Below are positions 1 through 11,320 of a DNA stretch of 64,000 bases, piece by piece; the stretch's first letter is position 1; every line of letters begins with the position of its first letter. A program made the position numbers and the translations under genes. A model generated the notes under the pieces. It had not been told where the DNA came from and did not search any database. It saw only the letters and a program-made list of their open reading frames with translations. The DNA is taken from assembly GCA_023014485.1 (NCBI GenBank), contig JAJOZX010012278.1, positions 25,001 to 89,000 of the forward strand, written 5' to 3'. Origin of the DNA: Bathynomus jamesi (Eukaryota; Arthropoda; Malacostraca; Isopoda; Cirolanidae).

Positions 1-40
1 ATACTAAGTCACCACTATGAACTGTTAGTGTTATGATATA

Positions 41-273
41 CAGGTGATCAAAAAGTAACGCAACCCATGGAGAAACGCACATAATTGATTTTTTCCTTCT
101 GTTGCAGGTGGTGAATATATGAAAAAGATGAAATACACCTTGGATCTTTAAAGGTCTTTAAGAACATGAATCGCCGTACCCACTTGTGTGAAGCACAGAA
201 CGGTGCCCACTTCTAGCACTTGCTCTGACATAAATCGTTTTCCCATGGGTTGCGTTACTTTTTGATCACCCTG
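41..273. mobile_element. Short TA-flanked MITE (mariner-type ends)
   Basis: A 233-bp unit flanked by TA on both sides (39-40 and 274-275). Its ends are inverted repeats of about 30 bp starting CAGG(G)TGATCAAAAAGTAA and reaching the shared CAACCCATGG; the left end lacks one G. TA duplication and CAGGGTG-like ends are typical of Tc1/mariner. No coding capacity remains, so it is a non-autonomous copy. Confidence 0.85.
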
Positions 274-1028
<755 letters not shown>

Positions 1029-1213
1029 GTATATATTTTTCCCTAACTCACAATTCAGTAGTCAAATTGTATTTTATACACATTTCTCTCGTTCAGATTT
1101 TATTATTTTATACATGCACTCATTCACCCAAATCCACTCTCTATCGCACATTCTTAAAATTCAAATACATGTCCATCCCCTTGGGACGACCGATTTTATA
1201 GTAACCAATTTCA

Positions 1214-2312
1214 TTGATAAAGATTCAAAATACCTACCTACGTATTAACGACCTCAACACAAAACCGAATGATGGTCACTTATCAATTTTGAACTTTAAT
1301 ATTAGAAGCCTTGCTAAACATCATGATGATCTTAAAGACTTTTTTTTATGCAGGAAGGAAGGAAGGGCCAATAAGAGAGCCAAAATCAAGGTCCGGGGTT
1401 TTCGAGATGCCTAGACACTCTGCATTTGAAAGATGGGAGGTCAGAGAGAGGAGGAAGATACATCATCTTTAATTAAAAAAGATGTAATTACACTCACAAA
1501 AACATTCATACAGAACTCGTATGAACATCTTTTTCCTTAAGAGGGCTTATATTTTTTTTGACACTTTCCGCACGGAAAGAAGAGGCGGTGGCATTCGTAT
1601 TTACATTAAAACTACCATAAAATGCACAAAAATCCACTCACATTGTATAGTACAACCCCACATTAAAACGTGCGGTAAACCTTACCCTTGACAAAACCTC
1701 TCTCAACATACTGGCAGTATACACACCACCTAACGGTAGCGCAAATAACTACCTTAATACCTTACAGGATCAAATCGGACATTAATCCCTAAAAAACTCG
1801 CGCTCTTTCATCTTCGAAGACTTTAGTATAGACTTAATGAAAATAGAGACAGACTGCATTGTTAAATCTCTTATCGACCACATATGGTCAGATATAGACC
1901 TACAATACAGACAGGAACAGGGATACTCCTTGTAGGCATAACAGACCACTTCCCAAATTGCGTCACAGTCAAAACAACAGCAAACACCCTAAAGTACACA
2001 AATATTAAATTCAGGAAAACAAAGCACAATCAACTTAATACATTCAAAACGAAATTAGGTGAAACAGATTTCGACTTCGTTGACAACCCGCATACAGATA
2101 TAAACACCAAATTTGAAAAGTTTCAGGAATCCCTTTGGCCTGCTTATAATGAACCATCATTGAAAAATTATTCCTACGGTTCGAATCAACAATCCATGGG
2201 TGACCCACGTCTAAAGACATCTATTAAACAAAAACACAAACTTTATAAAAATGTGAAGAAAAGTCTAATCCCAAAGCAAGTCTACACTCACAATAGAAAC
2301 GCACAAGGTTAA
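1214..2312 (+). pseudogene. LINE-A1 endonuclease remnant and linker
   Basis: Fragments of an exonuclease-endonuclease-phosphatase (APE-type) domain, which in LINEs nicks target DNA to prime reverse transcription. Visible pieces are an 'NIRSL' start, the 'GGGIRIYIK' strand after about 1585, a 'YTPPNGS' segment near 1720, a 'FEDFSIDLMK' segment near 1815 (family D/N motif weakened) and 'GITDHFPN' near 1935. The 142-codon frame 1884-2312 covers the end of the domain and a Lys-rich linker to the reverse transcriptase. Several frame changes and stops make it non-functional. Confidence 0.7.
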
Positions 2313-2474
2313 AGCTAATTACTATAAACATAAATTTGAAATACAAAGGCGATCCCAAACAATATTGGAACTTCATTAACAAAGCGATTAATAAAAAGCT
2401 AACAAAACCTCTGCCCGAGTAAAGCTATCAGTAAATAATTAACCCATAACAGACAAAATAAATATTTTAAATAA

Positions 2475-3969
2475 TTTCAACGGTTATTTTACGAAAGTAG
2501 GAGCGAACCTTGTTTCTAAAATACTACCTACGGTGCCGTCTTTCGATACGTACCTAGGCCTTCCGTTATCACACTCATTCTTCCTGTCCCCGACTACGAT
2601 ATACGATCTAATGACAGTCATAAAACAATTGAAAAATAAAAGTTGTACGCGAGAGACAATTCCAAACAGAATTTACAAAGTGTGTGCAAACGTAACTGCG
2701 CCACGGTCTCAAAGCTCATAAACCTATCCATTCCAAATGGTGTCTTCCCAGACTGCCTAAAAAGGGTATGAGTATGCCCTATCTATAAATCGGGTGATAA
2801 AACTTTCCCTCAAACTACAGACCTATTTCCATCCTCCCAAACTATATGAGAGTAGTATATAATCAAATAATAAAATTTGTATTCAAATACAAAATCATAC
2901 ACAAACAGTTTGGCTTCCTCAGTAAACACGCGACAAATGACGCCAAAAACACAATATAAGGGAACCTTTGGCACAGTACCCACGACATACTCTGAAAAAA
3001 AACTCACACACTCCGGTTTCAGGAGACTATCTTTAAGATGGTTCTACTCATATTTGGCTAATAGGATGCAGTTTATAGCACAGGACTCTTTTACCTCACA
3101 GACAAGACGCATCTTTCACGAAGTACCCCAAGGAGCATTCTGGCACCCTATCTGTTCCTTCTCTATATAAACGACTTTCACAGGTTACTAAATAACTCTT
3201 CCTGCTACCAGTACGCAGATGGTACTTCCATCATAACCTCACATAAAGACTCTACCACTCCAAACGACCACCAACAATGAACTCCAAACTGTTTAAATAT
3301 GGATTAATGCCAACGAACTACCCTCAAATATTGAAAAAACAGCTTATATAGTTATCACCAAAAACAAATCGTTGCCCCCTTTAAACCTATCCATAAATTC
3401 AATCTCTGTTCAGCGAGTGCTCTCGGCCAAACTTCTGGGAATTACCATTGATTCAAACCTCTCATTCAAAGAACACACTAAAGATCTATGCAACAAATTA
3501 GCTAAGGTCTCATTCATAATCATGAAAACTGGTGCAACACTCACAAGACAGGTTCTTCGATCTATATACTTCACTACCCACACCTACAATACTGCATTGT
3601 ATTGTAGGTGTGGGTGGAAAGTCTATAAATCAGATAAGCATAATGAAAGTACAAATAAAAAATTTCAATAGTTAAAAATTCTTAAACTAGGAGAAATCTA
3701 CAAACTAAATATTGCCACATATTTTATCAAATCGTCTATAATACTGCACCAGAAACCACCCAAAACAAAATATTAACTTCCCAAATACAATACTGCTTTA
3801 ACACAAGACAATCAGACACGTATTATACTCCAGATTGTGCTACTCGATCCTTATCCTCAACTGGTCTAAACCTTTGGAATTCACTTGATCAAGAGATAAA
3901 ACAATCTAGGACATTAATAATCTTCCAAAGGAAACTGAAAGACAAATTCATCAACTCATACAAACAATA
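2475..3969 (+). pseudogene. LINE-A1 reverse transcriptase remnant
   Basis: Reverse transcriptase pieces occur in order. They are an 'LMTVIKQLKNKSC' segment (2610-2640), a palm piece 'RWFYSYLANRMQF...VPQGAFW' (about 3036-3145; family VPQGSVLGPLLF), a 'QYADGT' copy of the YADD catalytic box near 3210 (second Asp lost), a 'LLGITIDSNLSFKEH' segment (about 3435) and the C-terminal 'LWNSLDQEIKQS' motif (about 3870). The reading frame changes several times, and the damaged YADD box alone would abolish polymerase activity. Confidence 0.75.
3577..3614. repeat. Short perfect hairpin inside LINE-A1
   Basis: A 16-bp perfect inverted repeat (CCCACACCTACAATAC and its complement) separated by 6 bp, within the thumb/C-terminal coding part of LINE-A1. 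Confidence 0.85.
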
Positions 3970-3970
3970 A

Positions 3971-5147
3971 CTCTGTATCCCCAGTTTTATTTCAAAAACA
4001 AAATCAAACTATATACACATTGTTTCCATATTTTTATATAGCTAAAGAAAATAATAATAACCGGTAAAACAAAAACAAATATGAGTAAGGTCAAAGTATC
4101 TAAGGTTAAGATACTCAATAAGCAAGTTATTTAATATTTCGACATTTTAATTAATAATATTTAATTATATTTCGGCGTCTAATATCCAAGTAAATACGAA
4201 GTTATAATAGCTGAATACCTACCTATATACAATGGTGTTAAGAACAATAATTAAGGTAACAAAATTGACAGTATTTAACCCAGAAGCAGCTTACTTGTAG
4301 TCGTAAGTACGTGAGTTCGATTTAACGGTATTGAAGACACTTCTTAAGGCCTAATTCGGTTAAGCAGAGTTTGTAGGCCAAGTGAGTTTATAGGCAAAGT
4401 GAGTTGGGCCTATGCAAAAAACTTACAGACCTGGATTTGGTGATGAATGTTGGCTTTGAGATGCGAGAGCCTATGAGCCAGATAAATGACAAAAGCTTGG
4501 AGCCGGACTGAATTTTGTAGGAGTGAAGGTGCCTACGTTGTCGGGTGAAATAAATGTACTCCTGCAATGCAATGGTGATGTGCTTACGACGGCGGATTAA
4601 AGTGATTGTAGGCCTACAACGGTGATACACTTGTTGTAGGACCAAGTCGAAGGTCAGGAGGACGGATGCTACGAGTGGAACCAGGGATCGTACGAATGAA
4701 GTCGAGTGGGCTTGGGATCGCCGTCGAGAGAAAAGAGTCCTCAGTGTTGAAAGCTGGAGAACAAACGCAAGTGGAGTGAAGAATGAGAAATAAGAGCGAA
4801 TTGAAGTGGACTCACGCTTTTATAGCCGTGGTCTGGTGACGTAGAGATTTATCGCAGATTCTGGAATCGTCTAGAAGTCTGGATTTTCTATGCGGTCTTC
4901 CGCCCACGTGTTCGAACTTCACCACCTTGATTATTTCTTCAAGACGTGAGGAAGGAGACGAGGAAAGGAATTTCTGGAATGTTGCTACGTACATAATTTG
5001 CAGTCGGTTTACCATTAAGCAGACCAACTAAATCCCTAGTCCGTGAACACTGCGAAAGCAAAAACCATCCATTCAATAACAGTTTCTCAGTTTTGATCAC
5101 AGCTCATAATAAAACAAACGTAAGAATTGTGGAGTTCTTTATATATA
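3971..5147. other. Unassigned stretch, partly GC-richer
   Basis: About 3971-4300 is AT-rich. About 4300-5030 is noticeably more GC-rich than its surroundings and contains two minus-strand open frames (4388-4645 and 4812-5027) with no motif I recognise. It could be an old repeat or an exon of an unknown gene; I cannot decide from the sequence. Confidence 0.35.
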
Positions 5148-5885
5148 CAGGGTGGGCGGAAAGTAGCTCCCTATTTTGGATTGGTAAAAAAATACGTATA
5201 TTATCCATTTATTTCAGAAGATAATATGAAAAGGTAGGCATACATGGTAGGTTTCCTCTAAAATTCAATGTGGGCCCCAACTCTTTCCACCAGCTTCTGG
5301 AGCCGCCCAGGAATGGCGTCCACTGACTTTAGCAGGAACTCCGGCGGGATGGAGGACATGACTTCCCGAATTCGCGTCCTCCAGTTCTTCCAATGTCCTC
5401 GGTTTGGTGCGGTAGACTTCTTCCTTTACCCACCCCCAAAGAAAGAAGTCGCACGGTGTCAAGTCGGGGCTCCTGGCTGGCCATTGATGTGGACCACGAC
5501 GACCCATCCAACGCCCAGGGAAGTGGGCATCCAGCCACTCACGGACAACAAGCGAAGTGCGGAGGGGCGCCATCTTGCATAAATATCAGATCTTTGGGGG
5601 TGGGTAAAGGAAGAAGTCTACCGCACCAAACCGAGGACATTGGAAGAACTGGAGGACCGAATTCGGGAAGTCATGTCCTCCATCCCGCCGGAGTTCCTGC
5701 TAAAGTCAGTGGACGCCATTCCTGGGCGGCTCCAGAAGCTGGTGGAAAGAGTTGGAGCCCACATTGAATTTTAGAGGAAACCTACCATGTATGCCTACCT
5801 TTTCATATTATTTCTTCTGAAATAAATGGATAATATACGTATTTTTTTACCAATCCAAAATAGGGAGCTACTTTCCGCCCCCCTG
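5148..5885. mobile_element. MAR-1: fold-back derivative of a DD41D mariner
   Basis: A TA-flanked unit built from two oppositely oriented copies of the 3' end of the mariner found intact at 23709-25026. The left arm (5148-about 5592) is the reverse complement of about 24579-25026. The right arm (about 5591-5885) matches 24731-25026. The arms are unequal (about 445 and 295 bp) and meet at a short 'tct' overlap. The right end reads CCCCCCTG instead of CCCACCCTG. Each arm encodes the transposase C-terminus with 'SPDLTPCDFFLWG' or part of it. The whole unit would fold into a long hairpin and cannot encode a transposase. Confidence 0.92.
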
Positions 5886-5907
5886 TATATATATATATAT
5901 ATATATA

Positions 5908-6811
5908 CAGGGCGTCCCAAAAAAATGTATACACACTTTAAATAATTATAAAGGCAGTGTTTATTAAAATACATTTCATTTTCAAAGTGTAATAGAATCT
6001 GCAGACATTATTTAATTGTTTTGTCAACGCCTGTTTTCAAACTGACGTCCGTTCTGGTCCAGGCACTGCTAATAACGCGAAGCAATGGAATCGCAAACAT
6101 CACGAAACATTTCGTTTGGTATTTGTGTGCATTCTCGTTCAATGGCTGCTCTCAATTCAGCGACTGTTGCACGTTTTATAGCGTAGACTTTGTCTTTTAA
6201 GTATCCCCATAAAAAAGTCTAGTGGTGTGAGGTCTGGTGAACGCGGAGGGTATTCTACGAAACCCCTTCGTCCAATCCACATCCACATCGTGCCAAGTAC
6301 CACTCGCAATACTCCACTCTTCGGTCCGGATCATCTTCATTAATAGCATGGACTAATCTTGGAATGTAACTTTTCCATTGACAGTGCTTCAAAATGCGTT
6401 GGACAGACGATTCTGAAATTCCTACCTCACGACTCGCTTGCCGCACAGATTTTCTTGGACTTTGGTGATACGTTTCCAGTACTCTTTCTTGCTTTGTGGG
6501 GCTTGTCGATGTCCGTGGTCTTCCGGAACGCTTCTTGTGGACATTCTGAACAGTTCCATCGGCTTCAAACTTATCTCTAATTCGAGTGATGGTAAGTCGC
6601 GTTGGTGGATCTGTTTGAAACTCCCTCCTAAACTGTCTTTGCACTTCAACTGCGTTTTCACACTTCCAGTAGCATTTTAGAATGAATTTCCTTTGTTCAA
6701 AGCTTAGTCTGACTGCCATTATTAATTCTAATGGGTTTAACTTGGAAAGAAAGAAACATCAATTGAGCTATCAGCTGTTAAAGTGTGTATACATTTTTTT
6801 GGGACGCCCTG
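5908..6811 (-). mobile_element. MAR-2: internally deleted DD41D-type mariner
   Basis: A 904-bp element with about 34-bp terminal inverted repeats beginning CAGGGCGTCCCAAAAAAATG. It sits in (TA)n on the left, and the right flank reads TG then TA, so the target duplication is not perfectly kept. Coding is on the minus strand. It is about 400 bp shorter than the 1.3-kb full-length relative because the middle of the transposase is missing. Confidence 0.9.
6020..6719 (-). pseudogene. MAR-2 transposase with catalytic core deleted
   Basis: The N-terminus (from 6719, '[13 protein letters not shown]') is open for about 150 codons. It contains two helix-turn-helix units, with the GRPR-type linker at 'RSGRPRTS' and the second unit near '[18 protein letters not shown]'. 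Near 6260 the frame jumps, through a deletion, from the end of the DNA-binding region to the third-Asp region 'PRSPDLTPLDFF'. The first two catalytic Asp residues are therefore absent. A further 2-bp loss follows the 'DFF' codons (family FFLWG). The protein could at most bind DNA. Confidence 0.85.
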
Positions 6812-6919
6812 TGTATATATATACCGGCCCGGATTTAGCTATAGGCGAACTAGGCGATCGCCTAGGGCCTCGCGCCAAAGGGGGCCTCGCTCAAGCCGTT
6901 TTGCGCGATCTGTTCAAGT

Positions 6920-7276
6920 GATATTAATGATTTAGAATTCTATGAAGAATTTAAAGTACTTTGCAGGTTTATACCTGAGAAAACAGATCTCGGAAATGCC
7001 CTTGTTTATATAGTGCAAAAACAACTAAGTGAGATTTATCCTAATGTTTATGTTGCACTTCGAATAGTATTAACCATCCCAGTTACTGTTGCTTCGGCTG
7101 AAAGAAGTTTCTCGCGTCTCAAACTTATTAAAACATATTTGCGTTCCACCATGCCTCAAGCGAGATTGCAATCATTAGCTATGTTATCAATAGAAAACGA
7201 TATAACAAATTCATTAGATTATTCTCAATTAATTGAAGAGTTTAGCTCGAAGAAAAGTAGAAAAGCATTGCTGTAA
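6920..7276 (+). pseudogene. hAT transposase C-terminal dimerisation domain
   Basis: An open stretch ending at 7276 matches the hAT C-terminal region of the DUF4371/zinc-finger-MYM-like branch: 'IYPNVYVALRIVLTIPVTVA', then 'SAERSFSRLKLIKTYLRST' and 'LAMLSIEND'. The core hAT dimerisation signature S-x-E-R-x-F-S is intact. The N-terminal BED finger and the RNase-H core are missing, so only the tail of the gene survives. In the intact family this part mediates dimer/multimer formation and contributes to the active fold. Confidence 0.8.
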
Positions 7277-8161
7277 TATTCAAGGAGCATCTGAACCAAA
7301 TATTAAAGCATTAATATTTAGCCTGATAAGTCGATCGCTCACTATTATAAAAAATGAAATGTCAACATCTCTTATACATCACATATGAAAAACGTTTGTA
7401 TACTATGGAAAGTCATTACCTATCATATTACAGTATATAAATCTTAGAAATCATTGTCTTATATTTTCGATACAAATCTTGATTCATATTATAATTTATA
7501 CTTATTTGTATGGTTTATTTATATTTCTTATACAATTTCCATGCGTGATTATTTTGGGTTGGTTTAATTTTTAAGTGCTGGCATAGTTCTGTCCAGGGCT
7601 GTGGAGTCGGTGATAAAATTTGCCGACTCCAAAAATTTTAACATTCCGACTCCGACTCCAGAAATCTGACTTGCATAATTCCGACTCCGATGGAATGTTA
7701 AGGCCAAATTGATTACGATTAGCTTTATTAGGCCAATGGAGATTCATAAACAAGGCATTTCGTCACCACCACATGATTCATCAGGTTACTTAGTGGCTAT
7801 AACTATGCCTTAATGCCTTTTTTTCTCTTTATTCAAAAATTACAATAAATCCCAAAATACAAACTGATTGAAGCTTAAACAAAATAAGATTATTATTGGT
7901 TTAGCAAATTAATAAGATGTTTTTGTATTATTATAAACATCCGTAACAAAATGTACTAACCTAAACTGAATTTGTTCTTAAAAAAAGGATCGCTTCCATT
8001 AAATCTTCTTTCAGTGATGCTCATCAAAATTATCAAATTGAAATCTAAAAATCTGAAAAAGATTTAGGGTTGCTAGTACAAATTTTTAAATTTCCTTATT
8101 ATTAATTATGTTAATTAATTAATTATAATCCTTATTAATTATAAGCAACTATATTTATATA

Positions 8162-8204
<43 letters not shown>

Positions 8205-8219
8205 TATATATATATTATA

Positions 8220-9432
8220 CAGGGTGTATATAAAGTCAGGATCTATTTTTGTGAAATAATTATTTTTTCTATTTTTCTTTTCAGAAGCCCTTAGAATGAA
8301 TACAGAAGAGCGTGTGGCAATAGTAATTTGGCGAATCGCGGGAAAGAAATACAATGACATCAGACAGAAGTTTAGAAGATTTCATAAGCCGGGGCCAATA
8401 GACAAGACAATACGAAAATTGGTGAACAAATTTAAACGAACGGGATCTGTAAATGATGAAGCAAGATCAGGACGACCGTGTATGTCAGATCTTACCGTGA
8501 ATGCAGTACGCGGAATTATCACTGAGGAGCCACGTACGTCCGTTCGTGCTGCATCACACAGACTCGGCCTCCCGACGTCATCTGTGCACAAAATTCTGAA
8601 AGTTAAATTGCAGAAGAAAAGCTATCATTTGCAGGTTTTACATGATTTACATGAGGAAGATTTCCCTCGACGAAGTGCTGTGTGTGCTGATCTCGTAGAA
8701 CAAATCTGGAGTGATAATTTAATGGACAACATTCTCTTTAGTGATGAAGCCACTTTCCATACGTGTGGAAAAGTAAATCGCCATAACTGTCGAATTTGGG
8801 CAGATGAAAGACCGAATGATTTCGTCCAAAATTGGGAGAGAGACTCACCTAAAGTTAATGTCTGGATGGGTTTAACAAAATCTAAGGTTTATGGTCCTTT
8901 TTTCTTTGCTGAAGCTACAGTTACGGGGCTTATTTATCTGGACATGTTGCAGCAATTCCTTGAACCTCAGCTGATTGGGGATAGGATTGTTAGTACCGTC
9001 GTCTATCAAAGATGGTGCTCCTTGTCACTATGCCAAAATTGTTCAGGATTATCTAAATGGGTTTTCCAAATCGCTGGATCGGACGCGGAAGCAACCAAAG
9101 ACCTTGGCCAGCGAGATCACCAGATTTAACCCCTTTAGATTTCTTTGCATGGGGCTTTATCAAATCGCACGTCTATCAGACGAAGATTACGAGTCTTGAA
9201 AACTTACGTACACGTATACGAACTGCTGCAGATAACATAACCCGCAAATGCTCCAGAATGTGTTTAGAAATGCTGCGGAACGATTTGAGCTGTGCAGGGA
9301 TACTGATGGGCGTCACGTCGAGTCCTACTCTTAATTATTTAATAAATGTTACCACGTTATCATTTTATGATTGAATTCCATATAATTTCCAAGTGCTTCA
9401 CAAAAATAGATCCTGACTTTATGTACACCCTG
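8220..9432 (+). mobile_element. MAR-3: DD41D mariner, full length but frameshifted
   Basis: A 1213-bp element with TA on each side and terminal inverted repeats starting CAGGGTGTATATAAAGTCAG (right end differs at a few bases). The transposase frame is on the plus strand. It lies inside the 'GGAGTCGG' element, which lies inside a hAT, so it is the youngest of the three. Confidence 0.9.
8296..9346 (+). pseudogene. MAR-3 transposase (DD41D), at least three frameshifts
   Basis: Starts at ATG 8296 ('MNTEERVAIVIWRIAG'). The N-terminal half has two helix-turn-helix units with the linker 'RSGRPCMS'. First catalytic Asp is in 'LFSDEATFHTCG', second in 'IKDGAPCHYA', third in 'SPDLTPLDFFAWG'. I count 41 residues between the second and third Asp, which gives the DD41D class. 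The frame changes near 8970, near 9057 and again near 9240 (the tail 'CRDTDGRHVESYS' is in another frame). All motifs are present but no single protein can be made. Cut-and-paste transposase at TA sites. Confidence 0.9.
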
Positions 9433-10255
9433 TATATTATTTATATATTATATATTATTTATATATTATATTATATATTAAAACACTAGGTTAAATCTAT
9501 TTTATTCATAAAATTGAGCTAGGCCTAGCCCTAGGCTGCTATGGTTATAATTGAAGGATTTGCACCGACTCCGACTCCATCCAACTATGCACTTCCGACT
9601 CCGATTCCGACTCCACTCAAAATTGACCGACTCCACGACTCCGACTCCTGACTCCAACTCCACAGCCCTGGAACTTCTGTCTATGCGGGATTCTAATATG
9701 CTGGTATAGTACCGATAATTATTAAGTCCATATTTTCATATATATGGGCCTAGGGCCTCGCAATTTCTAGATCTGCCTAGGGCCTCGCAACTTCTAGATC
9801 CGGCCCTGTGTATATATTAGTGATGGATCGAATAACCGCAACCGCACTACAACCGCACAAAAATTCACAACCGCAACCGTAACCGCAACCGCCGTTCCAT
9901 AAGTGCGGTTGCGGTTGTAAAAGCTTAGTTAATTTTAATTTTAGGTTAATTAGAAATATTTCTTTTTTTAAAAAGAAAATGATGGGTCTCCTTATGCGTG
10001 CTTAAACGTGACGTCATACGGCTGCCGTAGTAAAATTGGTTTAAACTGCGCTCTAAGTTATTACTCTGTGAGCTCCATGAAGTAACATTTATTTTTATTT
10101 AATTTTCTTCAAACTAAAATCACCTTTAGTACAATAGTCAATAAAGCTTATTCCTGCTCGACGGACCTCTCGGGTTCGTGTAACTTGGTCAATGGCCTTG
10201 GTTGGCCAAAGGGGTGGTTTCTCGAACATGACTCCCCCCAAAAGGGGGTAAAGAA

Positions 10256-10609
10256 GTGGTCTGTGATTCTCCTGAGCCAAGTTCTTCAAAGTCGTCACTA
10301 CTGGACTCGATGAACGCATTTTTGAGTTCAAGCAGTGAAGAAGAAAGTTCACCAAGGATCAACAAGAAGATGCGAGTTCTTCTAGACAACTATCACAAAG
10401 AAAAAAGAATTGCTCCCGACGATGATCCTCTTCAGTGGTGGAAAGATAACGAACTAAAATACAAAGAACTTGGCTGTATTGCAAGAACATATCTTGCTTG
10501 CCCTTCAAGTAGCATTCCAAGCGAGCAGCTCTTCAGTGGAGCGGGAACGTTGTACGATGAGAGGCGTTGCCGCTTGAAAGGTGAAAATGCAGCAAAATAT
10601 TATTCTTGA
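10256..10609 (+). pseudogene. hAT-Ac/ZBED-type C-terminal fragment
   Basis: About 117 codons ending at 10609. After a Ser-rich linker, the end matches the hAT dimerisation domain: 'PLQWWKDNELKYKELGCIAR', 'YLACPSSSIPSEQLFSGAGT' and 'DERRCRL'. The conserved W-W, the P-x-S-S and the S-E-x-x-F-S core are readable. BED finger and catalytic domain are not found between the element ends, so this is an internally deleted copy. Confidence 0.85.
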
Positions 10610-10828
10610 AATTCACACTGCCTGTCATTAAGTTTGACATCAGTTTTTCAAATGAATAATAATCCATAACTTTCCAATGGGTGGAGGATGGGGAAAGTGG
10701 TAGGTGGGATGAACAGTGCGATGGGTCCTCGTCCCTCATCCTGGTAACACACTTAGTGCAAATATGGTTTTAATTAATTTGACCTATTCTTTCATAATAG
10801 CTATATAAGTTTAGAATATACTTCATTT

Positions 10829-10948
10829 AAATAGTATTTATTTAGTAAATACCTTATGTTGAACACAAGTTTTGCAACACAAATAGCGGTAGCGGTGTAT
10901 TGCAAAACTTGTGTTCAACATAAGGTATTTACTAAATAAATACTATTT
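10829..10948. repeat. Perfect 49-bp inverted repeat with 22-bp loop
   Basis: The left arm (10829-10877) and right arm (10900-10948) are perfect complements; the loop is 10878-10899. It lies between the coding remnant and the right end of the hAT-Ac-like element. It may be a fold-back insertion or a terminal duplication of a smaller element. Confidence 0.92.
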
Positions 10949-11133
10949 AGTATATATTATGTACCAAGTGTGGCTAAATCGCACTATAGTGGCTAAATCC
11001 AGTTAATAATTACACATTTTTCCTAGTATATGATAACCGCAACCGCAACCGCAACCGCGGTTGGAAAAATTCGACAACCGCAAACACAACCGCAACCGCG
11101 GTTGTGAAAAACCGACCACTCGATCCATCACTA

Positions 11134-11320
11134 GTATATATATATATATATGAAAATTATTTCACAAAAGTAACACGTGAAAAATATTTATGATGAATAA
11201 AACCACGAAGGAAAGGAAACACAGAATGGTGCTCAAGCGCTTTCGTCTAATGACATCCTCAGGAACACTGAAGTACATAGAGAGTTACAGCCTATATATA
11301 GGTTACAGAAAAAAAAAAAA
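11134..11320 (-). mobile_element. Penelope-like element end with hammerhead-like motif
   Basis: Read on the minus strand this stretch carries a hammerhead-like core at 11231-11263: CCTGAGGATGTC, a short loop, then GACGAAAGCGCTTG. The family core is CTGATGA...CGAAA; here one base differs (CTGAGGA). It is followed by a GTTTCC tract and CACGTGTTACTTTTGTGA, the same order as at 36.14-36.3 kb. Penelope-like retroelements are known to carry such ribozymes in their terminal repeats. No reverse transcriptase is next to it. Confidence 0.6.

Larger units (their letters stand above)
1160..3970 (+). mobile_element. LINE-A1: decayed non-LTR retrotransposon
   Basis: A plus-strand LINE of the jockey/CR1 type can be followed in fragments in all three frames. 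In order they are an apurinic endonuclease start ('LNFNIRSLAKHHDDLK', about 1286-1340), the endonuclease GGGIRIYIK stretch (about 1585), the 'GITDHFPNC' endonuclease end (about 1935), then reverse transcriptase and a C-terminal domain. Frameshifts and stops are frequent, so it is an old copy. A repeat shared with 33.98 kb interrupts the endonuclease at about 1340-1470. A better preserved relative, LINE-A2, lies at 19.8-29.9 kb. Confidence 0.8.
7594..9670. mobile_element. 'GGAGTCGG' hAT-like element, non-autonomous, nested
   Basis: Ends CAGGGCTGTGGAGTCGG (7594) and its complement (to 9670), with many GACTCCGACTCC subterminal repeats on both sides. Left flank GTTCTGTC resembles CTTCTGTC lying 3 bp outside the right end, a possible damaged 8-bp duplication. 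No coding sequence of its own is visible. It lies inside the hAT at 6824-9808 and contains the mariner at 8220-9432. Confidence 0.75.
6824..9808 (+). mobile_element. hAT element (CGGCCCGGATTTAG ends), split by nested insertions
   Basis: Left end near 6824 (CCGGCCCGGATTTAG) and right end near 9808 (reverse complement CAGGGCCGGATCTAG) are imperfect inverted repeats. 'CCTAGGGCCTCGC' subterminal copies follow the left end and occur twice near the right end (about 9750 and 9780). The flanks are (TA)n-like, so the target duplication cannot be read clearly. The interior holds the hAT C-terminal domain at 6920-7276 and is then interrupted by the element at 7594-9670. Confidence 0.7.
9818..11133 (+). 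mobile_element. hAT-Ac-like element with exact 8-bp target duplication
   Basis: Ends TAGTGATGGATCGA and the complement TCGATCCATCACTA. Both flanks carry GTATATAT (9810-9817 and 11134-11141), a perfect 8-bp duplication as hAT elements make. AACCGC repeats fill both subterminal regions (9830-9910, 11035-11110) and are probable transposase-binding sites. Only the last part of a transposase survives. A long palindrome lies at 10829-10948. Confidence 0.9.

Noticed and set aside
4388..5027. Two minus-strand frames of 85 and 71 codons in a GC-richer block
   Set aside because: No motif, no splice context and no recognised similarity; kept only as unassigned DNA.
7013..7276. Host zinc-finger-MYM-like gene exon
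   Set aside because: It is embedded between hAT terminal repeats with no splice sites or upstream exons visible.
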